DNA of 64,000 nt, taken from positions 1,086,328 to 1,150,327 of the forward strand of contig NW_003314306.1 of the NCBI RefSeq assembly GCF_000143415.4, written 5' to 3'. Of the stretch, positions 1 through 10,789 are shown one piece after another. Both the position numbers and the translations under genes were made by a program. This stretch comes from Selaginella moellendorffii. Lineage: Eukaryota > Streptophyta > Lycopodiopsida > Selaginellales > Selaginellaceae. Position 1 is the stretch's first letter, and each line of letters starts with the position of its first letter. The notes under the pieces were generated by a model. That model saw nothing but the letters and a program-made list of their open reading frames with translations, had not been told where the DNA came from and ran no database searches.

Positions 1-320
1 GCGTAGTAGAGAACAGCAGTGAAAGTTTCGTTGCTCAATGCCTGCTCCAAGGCTCCCTCGCCAAGCTGAATCACGCCATTTAAGCCTCTAGAGACGAAAA
101 TCACGCAATGCCATACCTCGATGACCCTGGAAGGCGATGTCGACCAGATCCTGGGGACAGCGTTGCGAGTGATTTTGGGGCAGGAATCCCGGAGAGGCAG
201 CAGCAACTCCTCCAGCGATGGCACGGGGCATACAGGAGCTGCTACCGCCGCTGCTACCACCGCTGCCGTGGAGGCCGCAATAGCGAGCGCGAAGAGCAGC
301 AGCATGAAGCTCGTCCGCAT
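1..320 (-). CDS. 5'-adenylylsulfate reductase-like (APRL/PDI-like) protein, 5' part only
   Basis: Partial gene running off the left edge. The start codon is at 318-320. Exon 1 is 117-320 (68 codons), a 51-nt GT-AG intron is 66-116, and exon 2 continues to base 1 in frame. Residues 1 to about 27 form a hydrophobic Leu/Ala-rich signal peptide (MRTSFMLLLFALAIAAS), followed by a mature start with VCPVPSLEELL and RDSC. Exon 2 reads EGALEQALSNETFTAVLYYA, the strand that leads into the thioredoxin-fold active site of plant APRL proteins (usually AVLFYASWCPFS); that site lies outside the window. APRL proteins are secretory-pathway thioredoxin/PDI-like proteins; their substrate is not visible here. 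It is divergent from the PPR gene. Family assignment rests on the signal peptide, cysteine spacing and this short match, so it is moderately certain. Confidence 0.66.
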   Translation of the reverse strand, partial: MRTSFMLLLFALAIAASTAAVVAAAVAAPVCPVPSLEELLLPLRDSCPKITRNAVPRIWSTSPSRVIEVWHCVIFVSRGLNGVIQLGEGALEQALSNETFTAVLYY

Positions 321-559
321 CCTGGAAACCCCGCCGGAGAAAATCTATCTCAAAACCGGCAGCTCGAGACGAGAAGAATCAATTTCTAGAGATGGAGCGC
401 CTAGAAGAGGAGAAATCGAGGCCAGGCTCATCGAATTGCGGGCACCATCGCGCGTGAAACCCTAACAGGGGAAAATATTCCCATTTGTCTGTAATGTCGA
501 GATCCAACGGCTGTAAAGAGCACTTTGGTTAGATCCGACGGGCAGGAAGAGATAATCTT
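321..559. promoter_or_regulatory. Divergent intergenic region (APRL/PPR)
   Basis: The 239 bp between two start codons facing away from each other must hold both 5' ends. It contains two related motifs on the plus strand, GATCCAACGG near 502 and GATCCGACGG near 533. No clear TATA box was identified. Function as a promoter is inferred from gene orientation. Confidence 0.45.
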
Positions 560-2245
560 ATGGAACTGCTAGAAACTCGAGCTCGCGCTCCTGGAAACTT
601 GCCAAAGAGGCGAAGAACTCGGCATTTCTATGCCAAATCCTTGGTTAGAGTGACCACCATCGACGAGGGAAGAGATTTACACGTTCAAATCGTCCGCGAT
701 GGCTACTCTCGCGAGAGATTCCTCGCAAACTTGCTGATCGAAATGTATGGCAAGTTTGGGGATCTTGCGAACGCACAGCAAGTTTTTGACGAGATCAATG
801 ATCCCAATCTCTTCTCCTGGACGAATCTTATCGTTACCTACGCCCACAACGGCGATTGCGAGACATCCAAAGGAGTTTTCGATAGGATGCCCGAGAGGGA
901 CAGGGTATCCTGGACTGCGATGCTCAAGGCATATGCCGCGAATCGCCAACTTGACGCAGCAAAGATCCTGTTTGAAAAGATGCCTTCTTGGGACGTCGTT
1001 TCCTCCACAGTGATGATCCAAGCATATTCTTTGGAAGGGTATATCAGCGAAGCAAAGAGAATCTTTGGCTCCATCCCCGAGGTGAATCTAGTCCCTTGCA
1101 CGATTATGCTGCGAGCATATGCCCAAAATGGGAATATTCGCGAGGCAAAAGCCATGTTTTACAAAATGCCGGTCAAAGACATTGTCACGTGGACTGAATT
1201 AATCTCATCTTACGCTAATTGTGGAGACATTTCTAGCGCAACACAAACCTTTGACAGATGCCCCGAAAGAAATGTTATTATTTGGAATGCTCTTATCTCG
1301 GGATATGCCTTGAAAGAGCATATGAAAGATGCCAAGGACATCTTTGATGCCATGCCCGAGTGGAGCTTAGTTACGTGGACATTAATGTTAAATGGCTACT
1401 TAGACTGCGAGAGTTTAGAGGAAGCCAAGTGTCTGTTTGACTCTATGCCCGAGCATGATGTTATTCTCTGCAATTCCCTCATAGCTGCATATTCAAAGGC
1501 AGGGTACCCCACAGAGGCCGAAAGAATCTTCCAGACGATGCCCGAGCACAGCATCCTCTCCTGGACCGCCATGATGGCCGCCTTCGGGCAAAGTCAGCTC
1601 GTCCGCCTCGCGAAGTCAACTATAGTCAACGCTCCCGAGCGTGGCACAGTGGTGTTGACGTCCATGGTAGGGGCATTTGCTGGAGCTGGATGCGTTGCCC
1701 AGGCAAGATCATTGTTTGACACCGTCCTAGAGCGCGACACCATCGCCTGGAACACCATGATCCTGGCCTATGCTCGCATGGGTCTCGCAAAAGAGGCGCT
1801 GGATCTCTTCTACGACATGGAGATCGAGAGTGGCGATCCCAACGCCGTCTCCTTTCTCGGCGTCTTGATCGCGAACAACCATCTCGGCCTCTTCAACGAG
1901 GCCTTGCGCAATCTCGCGACAATGAATCGCGATCACGGAGTCACGCCCTGCGTGGAGCACTTGTGCTGCATCAGCGATCTCCTGGGAAGATCTGGGCTGA
2001 TCGAGAGCGTGGAGGAACTGATCCATGGAATGCCCTGCCTCGCGGAGAATCGCGTTGCTTGGGGAAGCCTGTTTGGCGCTTGCCAGATCCAATCCTCCAG
2101 TGGCGAGATCAAAGCGCGAGCCGCCAAGCAAGTGTGGAAGTTGTACGGCAGACCACGGTGGAAGTTGTACGGTAGAGCACGCCTAGATCGGACGGTAGAT
2201 TCGCAAGGAGTATGCCCCGTACAGCCTATACGGACAAAAGTTTGA
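560..2245 (+). CDS. Pentatricopeptide repeat (PPR) protein, PLS-like, single exon
   Basis: An intronless 561-residue frame with about a dozen tandem PPR motifs from residue ~50 to ~480. The recurring pattern is a WT/WN-x-M/L-I-x-x-Y core, then A-K-x-I/L-F-x-x-MPE, for example DRVSWTAMLKAYA and DIVTWTELISSYA. The 31-residue spacing and the repeated MPE(R/H/W) ending are typical of PLS-class PPRs. Residues ~470-530 (HLCCISDLLGRSGLIESVEEL, then WGSLFGACQI) match the E-motif region. No DYW deaminase domain follows. Such proteins normally bind organelle RNA one base per repeat and guide editing or processing. A basic N-terminus (RAPGNLPKRRRTRHF) could be an organelle transit sequence. A perfect-phase 24-bp duplication at 2134-2181 repeats WKLYGR near the C-terminus, where the family usually ends, so the last ~30 residues may be aberrant. 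The RNA target is unknown. Confidence 0.85.
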   Translation: MELLETRARAPGNLPKRRRTRHFYAKSLVRVTTIDEGRDLHVQIVRDGYSRERFLANLLIEMYGKFGDLANAQQVFDEINDPNLFSWTNLIVTYAHNGDCETSKGVFDRMPERDRVSWTAMLKAYAANRQLDAAKILFEKMPSWDVVSSTVMIQAYSLEGYISEAKRIFGSIPEVNLVPCTIMLRAYAQNGNIREAKAMFYKMPVKDIVTWTELISSYANCGDISSATQTFDRCPERNVIIWNALISGYALKEHMKDAKDIFDAMPEWSLVTWTLMLNGYLDCESLEEAKCLFDSMPEHDVILCNSLIAAYSKAGYPTEAERIFQTMPEHSILSWTAMMAAFGQSQLVRLAKSTIVNAPERGTVVLTSMVGAFAGAGCVAQARSLFDTVLERDTIAWNTMILAYARMGLAKEALDLFYDMEIESGDPNAVSFLGVLIANNHLGLFNEALRNLATMNRDHGVTPCVEHLCCISDLLGRSGLIESVEELIHGMPCLAENRVAWGSLFGACQIQSSSGEIKARAAKQVWKLYGRPRWKLYGRARLDRTVDSQGVCPVQPIRTKV

Positions 2246-2651
2246 AACTAACCGAACGGCCAAGTGGGAGTTTGGGACGGGGACACTTCGTAGCCGTCAA
2301 TCCCCGAGCACCATCGAGGATAAACTCACGTGGCACACAGCTGGCGGTCTCCGGTTGGCCGCTTCCCCGGAGGACGTTGTGCCCGGAAGTGACGAGGAGC
2401 GCCAAAGAACTGAGCCTTATTGACGCAAAGAAAGTGGTGTCTAGGCTAAAAAGCGCGATGGAACCGCGACGAGCACCTTAGTGCGTTCTAGGGTTAAGAT
2501 CTCTCGGTGGAATTCTAGCCGCATTGGAGGTGGAAAGTGCGATTTTTTCTCGCCCAGGTTTGTGTCTTCCAGCTTTCCAGGGCAAAAATTTTGACTGTAG
2601 GCGGATCTTTGTTTGTTTGTGAGTGGGAATGTGTGAGTGATTGAGGTTGCC
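2246..2651. other. Intergenic spacer, no gene seen
   Basis: About 400 bp between the PPR stop and the proposed start of the Tudor-like gene. Open frames here have no recognisable motif. It should hold the PPR 3' UTR and the 5' UTR of the next gene. Confidence 0.4.
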
Positions 2652-4436
2652 ATGACGCCTAGGAAAGAATTTTCGGTTCCAAGGATCAAAGCCGAAAATG
2701 TGGAGGCGTGGGTTTGCCTTCTTTTTTGACTCAAAAGTAAGGTTTTTCCAGGTTATGGCTATGGAAGCCGAAACGCAACTTATCGACATACGCAACAGAG
2801 AAGCTCCTCTGGCCATGGTTGTCAATGGCAGCGTGCATACGTTTTTAGAACCCTTTGAAAATGGTTTTTCTTTTTTCGCACTTTTTTTTTTTCTCTTTAA
2901 CCTTTCTTCCATACATGATTTCTCTCTAACCTTGGGGGTAATCTTCTTCCCTGACAGGAGCCGCGGCAGAGGAACGACAAGACGAACAGGATGACCCTTC
3001 AAATGTCCCCGTAAGTTTTGTTCTTGAGAGGATAAGAGTAGAGTTTAATCGATGGTTTTGCTGTGAGTTTTAGAGTGGGGATGCTCTGAAAGGAAAGCAG
3101 ATCCGCAAGAAATTTGGAAGGAAATTTTACACCGGGACTGTGTCGGAGTACGAGCCGGATACAAACTGGTATAAGGTAGATGTGTTTCTTTTAGCTCTCT
3201 TTTGCCGAGTTACATGGTGCTTTTCTCCACAGGTAGTTTATGAAGATGGGGATAGTGAGGAGCTCGAGTGGGCCGAGCTAAAGCCACTTATCGCAGCGCA
3301 GGAACAAGTGTCGGCTAAGAAGCGCCGGGGTGGGGCCTCGACGCCAAAGAGGTGTGTTTCTCTTTTGACTTTGGATGCCACTCGAGCTTACCTTGGAGCT
3401 GCGCTGCTAATTCTGCCACAGCAAGAAGATGCGCAAGACAAAGCCACTGGAGCTTGTTGTCGAGGAAAAGATTGACTTGAACCAGGCCATAGAACAAAAC
3501 GGGGGAGATAGTGTCGAAGAGCCGGAGCCGGCACAGCAGCGGCTTCTAGTCGTCGAGAGCTTTGCTATTGAAGTGGAAACTGGTGTGAACCCTGACGATG
3601 GAGGAACAGTGGCAGCAACGGAGAAAGGAGAAGCAGAAGAACAAGAGAAAGAACAAGTGCAAGTCAAAGGAAAGAAGCGAGGAAGGCCGGCCAAAGCCAA
3701 AACTGCGAAAGTCGGGAAAGCCGGAGGCAAAGCCAAGAAAGCAGCAGCGAGCAAGCCGACGGCGACACCTCGGCGTCCAGCCAAGCGAGCGAAGACGGAA
3801 GCTAGCAAAGGCACACCCAGGAAAAGTGGTCGGCTTTCACAGACTCCAGTGTCCGAGGTGGTCAGTCCGGCAGGGAAGCAACGAAAGCAAAGTCCGGGGA
3901 AACGTAAGCTCGGTCAGACTAAACCCTCGTCAGCCGCGTCCGTGAGCCCCCAGAAGAAGCGACTCAGTGCCGCTACGAAGGGGAAAAAAGTCCAGGAATC
4001 GCAGGAGGAAGAAACTCCGGGGCTCAGTTCACGGGCCAGAGGTTCGAAGCTACGGGGACGTAAACTCACGAAGGAGTTTGACGGCCGAACTTTCCACGGA
4101 GAAGTAGCGGGCTATTCCAGTAAGACCAGATACTACAAGGTGTGTCAAATTTTGGTTGTTTTGTCTGTTTGGCTTTGGTACGTTTGTGCTGGCTACACCG
4201 ATTTATAAGTTCTCTCGAAACAGATCAGCTACGAGGACGGGGACGAGGAAGAGTTGGAGTGGAGGGAGCTTGAGCCTCTCCTCTTGGAGGAGGAGGCTGT
4301 CTCCTCGTCCTCGGCCGAGGCAGCCGGGACTTCCAAGCGATCGTCGACGAAACGCGCAGCGAAAACTAAGCCGGTTTCTCCCAGGCCACTGCCTCCAGTT
4401 ACCAGATCCAACCAGAAGCTGAGAGCCAGGTACTAG
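2652..4436 (+). CDS. Nuclear protein with two Tudor-like domains and AT-hooks
   Basis: Seven exons read by hand: 2652-2711, 2752-2863, 2958-3010, 3074-3175, 3233-3351, 3422-4139, 4224-4436, giving about 458 residues. Two copies of a plant Tudor-like (PDS5/SANT-associated type) module are visible. The first is GKQIRKKFGRKFYTGTV, then YKVVYEDGDSEELEW (exons 4-5). The second is FDGRTFHGEVAGY, then YKISYEDGDEEELEW (exons 6-7). In both, an intron falls at the same place just after TyrLys, which indicates domain duplication. Between them lies a Lys/Ala/Pro-rich linker with AT-hook-like cores (KKRGRPAKAK, PRRPAKRAK, TPRKSGRLS). Tudor modules of this kind bind methylated histone tails or act in cohesin-associated proteins; AT-hooks bind AT-rich DNA. 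A chromatin role is inferred. The start is uncertain: the ATG at 2652 joins in frame, and an ATG at 2755 is the alternative. Confidence 0.78.
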
Positions 4437-4520
4437 CTTGAAGTTTTCTTTTTTCTATAGGTGCTTTTAGCTCGCCAGCGAGCCAAGTTTTTTCAATCCT
4501 TTGTTTTGGTTTTCTACAGA

Positions 4521-4805
4521 AGAAAAACGAGCAGTGTGAGCTAGTAGAACTCTCTATGAACTCCCGTGAACTTAGCAAAGAACCAATGTGATTGATCCAT
4601 GCTTTTGCTGCTGCGACCATGAATCGAAAAGAATGTTAAAAGTTGTTAGAAAAACGAGCAGTGTGTGCTAGTAGAACTCTCTATGAACTCGCTGTGAACT
4701 TACCAAAGAACCAATGTGACAATAAGATTGATCTTACCGAAGAACCAATGTGATTGACCGGTGCTTTGCTGCTGCGACCATGAATCGAAAAGAATTTGTT
4801 AAAAG
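4521..4805 (+). repeat. Tandem duplication in the 3' flank
   Basis: Two imperfect direct copies (about 4521-4647 and 4648-4805) share GAACTCTCTATGAACTC, AAAGAACCAATGTGA and GCTGCGACCATGAATCG. The second copy contains an extra internal repeat of AAGAACCAATGTGA. It lies just after the Tudor-like gene, probably in or near its 3' UTR. Confidence 0.8.
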
Positions 4806-5586
4806 TCGGGGCTTGATGGAAGAAAGATAGAGATAAAGTAGGCGAGAGCTTTTAAGTTTGCGTTAGTCTCTCGGCAGCTTTTCCTTGTCTATGTGCCTTT
4901 GTGCTGGTCTAGTTGGTCACTTGGGCCCTCCTTCAGCGAAAAAAAATATCCCCACTAAACTCCCCAAGGGTAAAAGTGGTCACGAGTTCGAGCCTGGTGT
5001 TAGGGTTGACATATAGAGTGTACAAAAGTACGGTATAATTCCGTATGGCCTCTCAAATTTACGGAGGTCCCAAAAACACCAGTGGGGGGAGTAGAGCACT
5101 GTGGCGGCTTTGCGAACGCGCGATGGACGATGGCGCATCCACGAGCGATCTAGCACCGCGCCGCGGGAGCTCCTAGGGCGTGGGAATCTCCCCAGCGATT
5201 GGCGAATCCAGGTTTTGTTGCTGGCCTCTGGATCCATCTAGGTCGATCCCCGGCGCTGCGAGCTAGGGTTTAGGCAATGCGCCAGTGCTGCCGCGGGTGA
5301 AATCCAGCGCTCCCGGGGTGGAAATTTCTCGCGGATTTTGGGAGCGCCTCCGCCGCGAGGGCGGCAGCGCAGATCTTCGGGGGGAAAATGGTCCGGTGGA
5401 GGCAATGTGAGGGCTGGAGATAGGTGAGCGCGGCTAGGTTCTCCGGGATTTTGATGGAGGATTTGGCTCGCCGCGGCGGCCGCTGGACAGGATGTGGTGG
5501 CGCTGCCTAGAGGCGGCAATCCGTGGCCAAGGTGAGGAGAAGAACGAGGAGGAGGGTTTTAGCGCTAGGAGCTGGAGATTATCACC
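4806..5586. other. Intergenic region and GC-rich 5' leader of the BSL gene
   Basis: About 780 bp with no convincing coding frame of its own. The right half (from ~5150) is GC-rich with AGGGTTTAGG and resembles a plant 5' UTR. Open frames from ~5492 overlap the BSL start in other frames and are judged to be shadows. Confidence 0.45.
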
Positions 5587-8500
5587 ATGGAGGTGGAATC
5601 CGCCAGCATGGGAGCTATGCTCGAGCAGCCTCAGCAGATTTCTTCGCAGCCACCGCCACCGCCGCCTCCTCGACCAGCTGCTACTGTTGTATCCTCACAG
5701 GACGAGCAAAATCCAGCGTCCCAGCAGGCTCCAGTGCCAGGAACTCCAGACCAGGCACAGCAGCAGTCACAGCAAGCAGCGTTCATTAGACCTCCCAGGC
5801 CGGCTCCCAGCTATCGGGTAGTGAACGCGATCATAGAAAAAAAGGAAGATGGTCCCGGGCCACGGTGTGGGCATACTCTCACCTCGGTGGCCGCGGTGGG
5901 GGAGCAAGGCACGGCGGGGTATATCGGCCCCCGGCTCATTCTCTTCGGTGGTGCCACCGCTCTCGAGGGGAATTCCGCCGCAGCTCCGACTCCACCACCC
6001 GCTGGAAATGCTGGCATAAGTAGTAATCCGATGTGATTGCTGCTTTTCGGGATTTTTCTCATGGTTTTGTGTGTGATCTTGCAGGGCTGGCTGGAGCGAC
6101 TGCCGACGTTCACTGCTTTGACATTATTTCAAACAAGTGGAGCCGGTTAGTGACAACGAACGCTCTCTTTGCTTTTTTTCTTTTCCCGAGTAAGAATGTT
6201 CTTGTGTTGCCGTGCAGACTTAACGCCGTTGGAGAGCCGCCGTCTCCACGTGCTGCTCATGCTGCTACAGCGGTTGGGTCGATGGTTGTGATTCAAGTGC
6301 GTTCAAACTTTTGTGTTTTATATGCGAGCTNNNNNNNNNNNNNNNNNNNNNNNNNNNNNNNNNNNNNNNNNNNNNNNNNNNNNNNNNNNNNNNNNNNNNN
6401 NNNNNNNNNNNNNNNNNNNNNNNNNNNNNNAGTTTTTGCTTGTGACTCCAGGGTGGCATCGGGCCCGCTGGAGTTTCTAGTGAAGATCTTCATGTTCTTG
6501 ACCTTACACAAGCAAGACCCAGATGGCACAGGTTTCGATCAGTCGTTTAGATTTTTTTTCACAATATCTGATGTGGATGTTTTGTTCCAGGGTGGTTGTC
6601 CAAGGCCCAGGTCCCGGTCCTCGGTACGGACACGTTATGGCGCTAGTAGGACAGAGATTTCTCCTTTGTATTGGAGGGAACGACGGTAAGCAACTTTGCG
6701 GTTTTTCTGCTATGTCGAGGTAACATTGAAACATGCGAATTGCAGGCAAGCGACCTTTGGCTGACGTGTGGGCTTTAGACACGGCAGCCAAGCCTTACGA
6801 ATGGCGAAGGCTAGAACCTGAAGGAGATGGTCCTCCTCCATGCATGTAAATGAAGCTTTTTTATGTTTTTAGTTTCTCTTGTTAATGGCTTTCCTTGCAG
6901 GTATGCTACCGCTAGCGCGAGATCAGATGGTCTTTTGCTGCTTTGTGGTGGAAGAGATGCCAGTAGTGTGGTAAGTTAATACGGTAGAAGAATACAAGGT
7001 GTTACCGTTTTTTTGTGGCAGCCAATTGCTAACGCGTTTGGTCTTGCCAAACATCGGGATGGGAGGTGGGAATGGGCTATTGCGCCTGGTGTTTCGCCTT
7101 CCCCTCGGTATCAGCACGCTGCAGTAAGATTGACTTGAGCAGTTTTTGCCCTTTGGTAACAACGCCATTTCAGGTTTTTGTAAATGCTCGTTTGCACGTT
7201 TCGGGAGGCGCTTTAGGTGGTGGCCGGATGGTTGAGGATGGATCTAGTGTTGCAGGTTTGGATTTGCTTTTAGTCTGAGATAGAATTTAACATGAATGCA
7301 ATTTTGCAGTTTTAGATACCGCAGCTGGAGTTTGGTGTGATAGAAAATCTATTGTCTCGAGTCCTAGAACTGGACGTTATAGTGCTGATGCCGCTGGTGG
7401 AGATGCTTCCAGTGAGCTTACAAGACGTTGTCGCCATGCAGCAGCTGCGGTCGGGGATCTGATTTTTTTGTACGGTGGACTCAGAGGAGGTAAGCTATTT
7501 TTTGGACCGTTCTTTTGGACAACTTCTTCATGGAAACACTACAGGTGTTCTTCTCGATGATCTATTGGTTGCGGAGGATTTGGCAGCAGCAGAGACAACA
7601 CCGGCAGCGCTACAAGCTGCGGCAATAGCCGCAACTGCAGCTCCCAATGCGTCTGTACCTGCTGCAAAGCCTGCAACCGATGGACAGGGGAAGCCAGCGC
7701 CTTCGTCTGACGGGTCGGTTGTGATGGAAGAACCTGTGGCAGGCCCCGTCAATGGCGATATGACGATGGACATAAGTTCCGAAAATGCAGTTGCTGATCA
7801 TCGGTAAGACTAGCGCCACATTGTTTTCCTTCTGTAGGATCTAAATCTTGAATTTCAGGACATCGAAGGGTGTGGAATCATTGGTAGAAGCTTCGGCAGC
7901 GGAAGCCGAAGCAATAAGTGCAACTATGGCCAAAGTAGCGGCTCTGCGTCAAGCAAATGGGGAGGTTGGGAGTCCCGAAAGAGATGGTGGAGCAGATGCA
8001 TCAACCAGTGGAGCCTCTCCTGTAACGAAGGGAGCTAAGAGGGAAAGCTCGACAATGAATCACACCCCACAGACTGGCGTGAGACTTTATCATCGTGCGG
8101 TAAGAGGTTACTTTAATATTTTGAAACTAATGCAACTGCGAGTGGTTTGCAGGTCGTTGTTGCTGCAGAATCCGGAGGGAATTTGGGTGGTATGGTTAGA
8201 CAACTATCTATTGATCAGTTTGAAAATGAAGGGCGCCGAGTAAGCTATGGCACTCCCGAGAGTGCGAATGCAGCCAGAAAACTTTTGGACCGAACAACGT
8301 CAGAAATTGGTGTCCAGAAAAAGGTTTCTTCTTTTTTCCTTTTCTCTGTCTTTGCTCTCTCTCATATTCACTTTCCAACAGGTGATTAATTATCTTTTGA
8401 AACCACGTGGTTGGAAGCCGCCAGTACGAAGGCAATTTTTTCTGGACGTTAATGAAATTTTGGAACTTTGCGAGAAAGCGGAGAGGGTATTCCAACGGGA

Positions 8501-9853
8501 GAACACTGTGCTTCAAGTGAGAGCTCCCGTAAAGATTTTTGGCGATCTTCATGGGCAGTTTGGAGATCTTATGAGGTTATTTGATGAGTACGGGTCTCCT
8601 TCAACAGCAGGGGATATAACGTGGGTGTTTTTTCTAGGCCCCTGCTTCGTACGATCTTCTAATTTACTTCTACTTCTTTACAGGTATATTGACTACCTTT
8701 TTTTGGGTGACTACGTTGATCGTGGTCAACATAGTCTCGAGACAATTTCGCTGCTTCTGGCGTTGAAGGTGTGCCATTCAATGAAGTAATCTCTTGGTTC
8801 CTTGTTTATAGTTTTCTCCGAACAGATTGACTACCCTCGGAATGTACATCTTATTCGTGGGAATCATGAGGCTGCTGACATCAATGCGTTGTTTGGGTTT
8901 CGCATTGAGTGCATCGAGCGCATGGTTTGTAGTCACCATGTCTTTTTTTTTTCGTTATTGATATAGACATCTTCGGCAGGGTGAGCGCGAGGGAATATGG
9001 ACGTGGCAAAGAATCAACCAACTCTTCAACTGGTTACCTCTAGCGGCACTGATAGAGGACAAGATCATCTGCATGCACGGTGGTATTGGGAGGTCCATAA
9101 ATCACGTGGAGCAAATCGAGAACCTACAGCGGCCCATTTCCATGGATTCAGGATCCGTTATACTGATGGATTTGTTATGGTAGACCTCGATTTGTTCTTT
9201 TACTTTACTGTTTCTAACACTTCCGAGCAGGTCTGATCCGACCGAGAATGACAGTGTAGAAGGTCTCCGGCCAAATGCAAGGGGGCCGGGCCTAGTAACA
9301 TTCGGAGTAAGTCTTCTGTCAGCTACTTCCTGTCCGAGTGGTCTGTAACTTCCTCTCCTTGCTCAGCCTGACAGGGTGATGGAATTCTGCAAGAACAACA
9401 ACTTACAACTAATCGTGCGGGCACACGAGTGCGTGATGGACGGGTTTGAGCGATTTGCACAGGGGCACTTGATCACTCTATTCTCTGCCACGAACTACTG
9501 CGGTGAGCAGACATAGTAGAAGCTCGTTTATCAATGACATAACGCTCTCTTTCGATGGCTCCAGGCACAGCAAATAACGCTGGGGCGATTTTGGTTCTTG
9601 GCAGAGACCTGGTTGTTGTGCCAAAGCTGATCCATCCTCTTCCTCCCGCCGTCACGTCCCCCGAGTCGTCCCCGGAGCATCAACTCGAAGATACATGGAT
9701 GCACGTAAGCCTCGAGAGTGATTTGGCATTTTCGTTTTGTTCTAAACCTCTTCTCGATCCATCCAGGAACTTAACGTCCAAAGGCCTCCAACGCCGACGA
9801 GGGGCCGGCCTCACCCCGCCGGAAACGAGCGTTCAGTGGCAGCGTGGATTTGA
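5587..9853 (+). CDS. BSL: BSU1-like Ser/Thr phosphatase (Kelch repeats + PPP domain)
   Basis: Twenty-one exons were traced: 5587-6019, 6085-6145, 6218-6296, 6452-6531, 6591-6685, 6746-6845, 6901-6970, 7022-7123, 7174-7255, 7310-7489, 7545-7803, 7859-8099, 8153-8323, 8382-8620, 8684-8768, 8826-8924, 8980-9179, 9231-9306, 9367-9502, 9565-9704, 9767-9853. They sum to 1,004 residues, the usual BSL size. After a Pro/Gln-rich N-terminus come Kelch blades (PRCGHTLTSV, PRAAHAATAVG, RYGHVMALVGQ, LLLCGGRD, PRYQHAAVF). A Ser/Ala-rich linker follows, then the metallophosphatase core: GDLHGQFGDL, GDYVDRG, LIRGNHE, ICMHGGIG, VRAHE and LFSATNYCG. The C-terminus PTPTRGRP is typical of BSLs. In flowering plants BSU1/BSL enzymes dephosphorylate BIN2-type GSK3 kinases in brassinosteroid and related signalling; the lycophyte substrate is unknown. 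All metal and catalytic motifs are intact. Confidence 0.95.
6331..6430. other. Assembly gap (100 N) inside a BSL intron
   Basis: The exon ending at 6296 (VVIQ) joins in phase to the exon starting at 6452 (GGIGPAG), which is the family's continuous order. The gap is therefore wholly intronic and no coding sequence appears lost. Confidence 0.9.
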
Positions 9854-10012
9854 TGTGATTGTGGAAATGGGAGCGCCTCTCTTCCCTGAGGTAGTGTTTT
9901 TCGTAAAAAGAGATTAAAAAGGAAAAACAAAAAAGAGCATTCATTCTTTAGAGACAGGCAGTAGTGTACATTAAGACAGCAGCAGCAGCAGTCGTGTAAA
10001 TTGGAAAAAGAA

Positions 10013-10152
10013 GAAAAACAAGGAAAAAATAAGAGAGGATTGTAACCGAGGATTATAGTGACTTTTAAAAGGAATCATTGCAGAAAAACAAGGAAAAAAT
10101 AAGAGAGGATTGTAACTGAGGATTATAGTGGCTTTTAAAAGGAATCATTGCA
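10013..10152 (+). repeat. 70-bp tandem duplication downstream of BSL
   Basis: Two near-identical 70-bp copies (10013-10082 and 10083-10152) start with GAAAAACAAGGAAAAAATAA and differ at two or so bases. They probably lie in the BSL 3' flank. Confidence 0.9.
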
Positions 10153-10250
10153 GCTAACCACGTGAACTCCAGAGGTGATGAAAATCTCCACGTTGTAGAT
10201 TGAACTCGGCATTGTTCTCTGAGCTAGGCTTTCATCACGCTGTGCGAGAA

Positions 10251-10273
10251 CTCTCTCTCTCTCTCTCTCTCTC
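10251..10273 (+). repeat. (CT)n microsatellite
   Basis: An uninterrupted CT run of about 11 units followed by a purine-rich GGGAGGGAGGGAG and GAGAGAGAGA tract on the same strand. Such CT/GA tracts are common near plant transcription starts. The surrounding 10153-10780 shows no recognisable gene. Confidence 0.8.
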
Positions 10274-10789
10274 GGGAGAGGAGGGAGGGAGGGAGCGAGA
10301 GAGAGAGACAGGGAGAGGCCACGACTGTGCAAAAGAGTTCGGAACTTTTGTCTTGCGAGCCGAGTCGCGATCGAGTGGCGCCAGCGCTAGCGATCAATCC
10401 GTCGCATACCTATGGAGAAGAACAAAACAGAAAGGGATACTACACAGTGGGGTGATTGACTGCAACGAAATGCCATTGATCTTCTTACTTAGAAATATTA
10501 TATACCACCTGGTTGTCCCTGAGCTCCCGTAGGTTTTCTGCGTCATTTGCTACAATCAGATTGAAAAGACTCTTGAAACCGGTACATGCCAGCTACCTTG
10601 CCGTTTCCCCTGTCCAACGCCAGTCTCGTTGTTAAGTCTTCACTATAATAGTTGACGAACTTCCATGTCATCAGGTGGTATACGTTGGATGCCCCTCTAT
10701 TCTTTCCGTGCCTGAAAGTACAAGTTCATCGAGAGTCCATCGCAGCCGTTGAACGAGGAGGGCATCCGACCGTCCAATCATTTTAAACC

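Noticed and set aside
121-465. 114-codon plus-strand frame at the left edge
   Set aside because: Antisense to the APRL signal-peptide exon, which has a spliceable intron and family match; the plus frame has only Ala/Ser-rich sequence.
4980-5000. GTTCGAGCC resembling a tRNA B box
   Set aside because: No cloverleaf can be formed with the surrounding bases.
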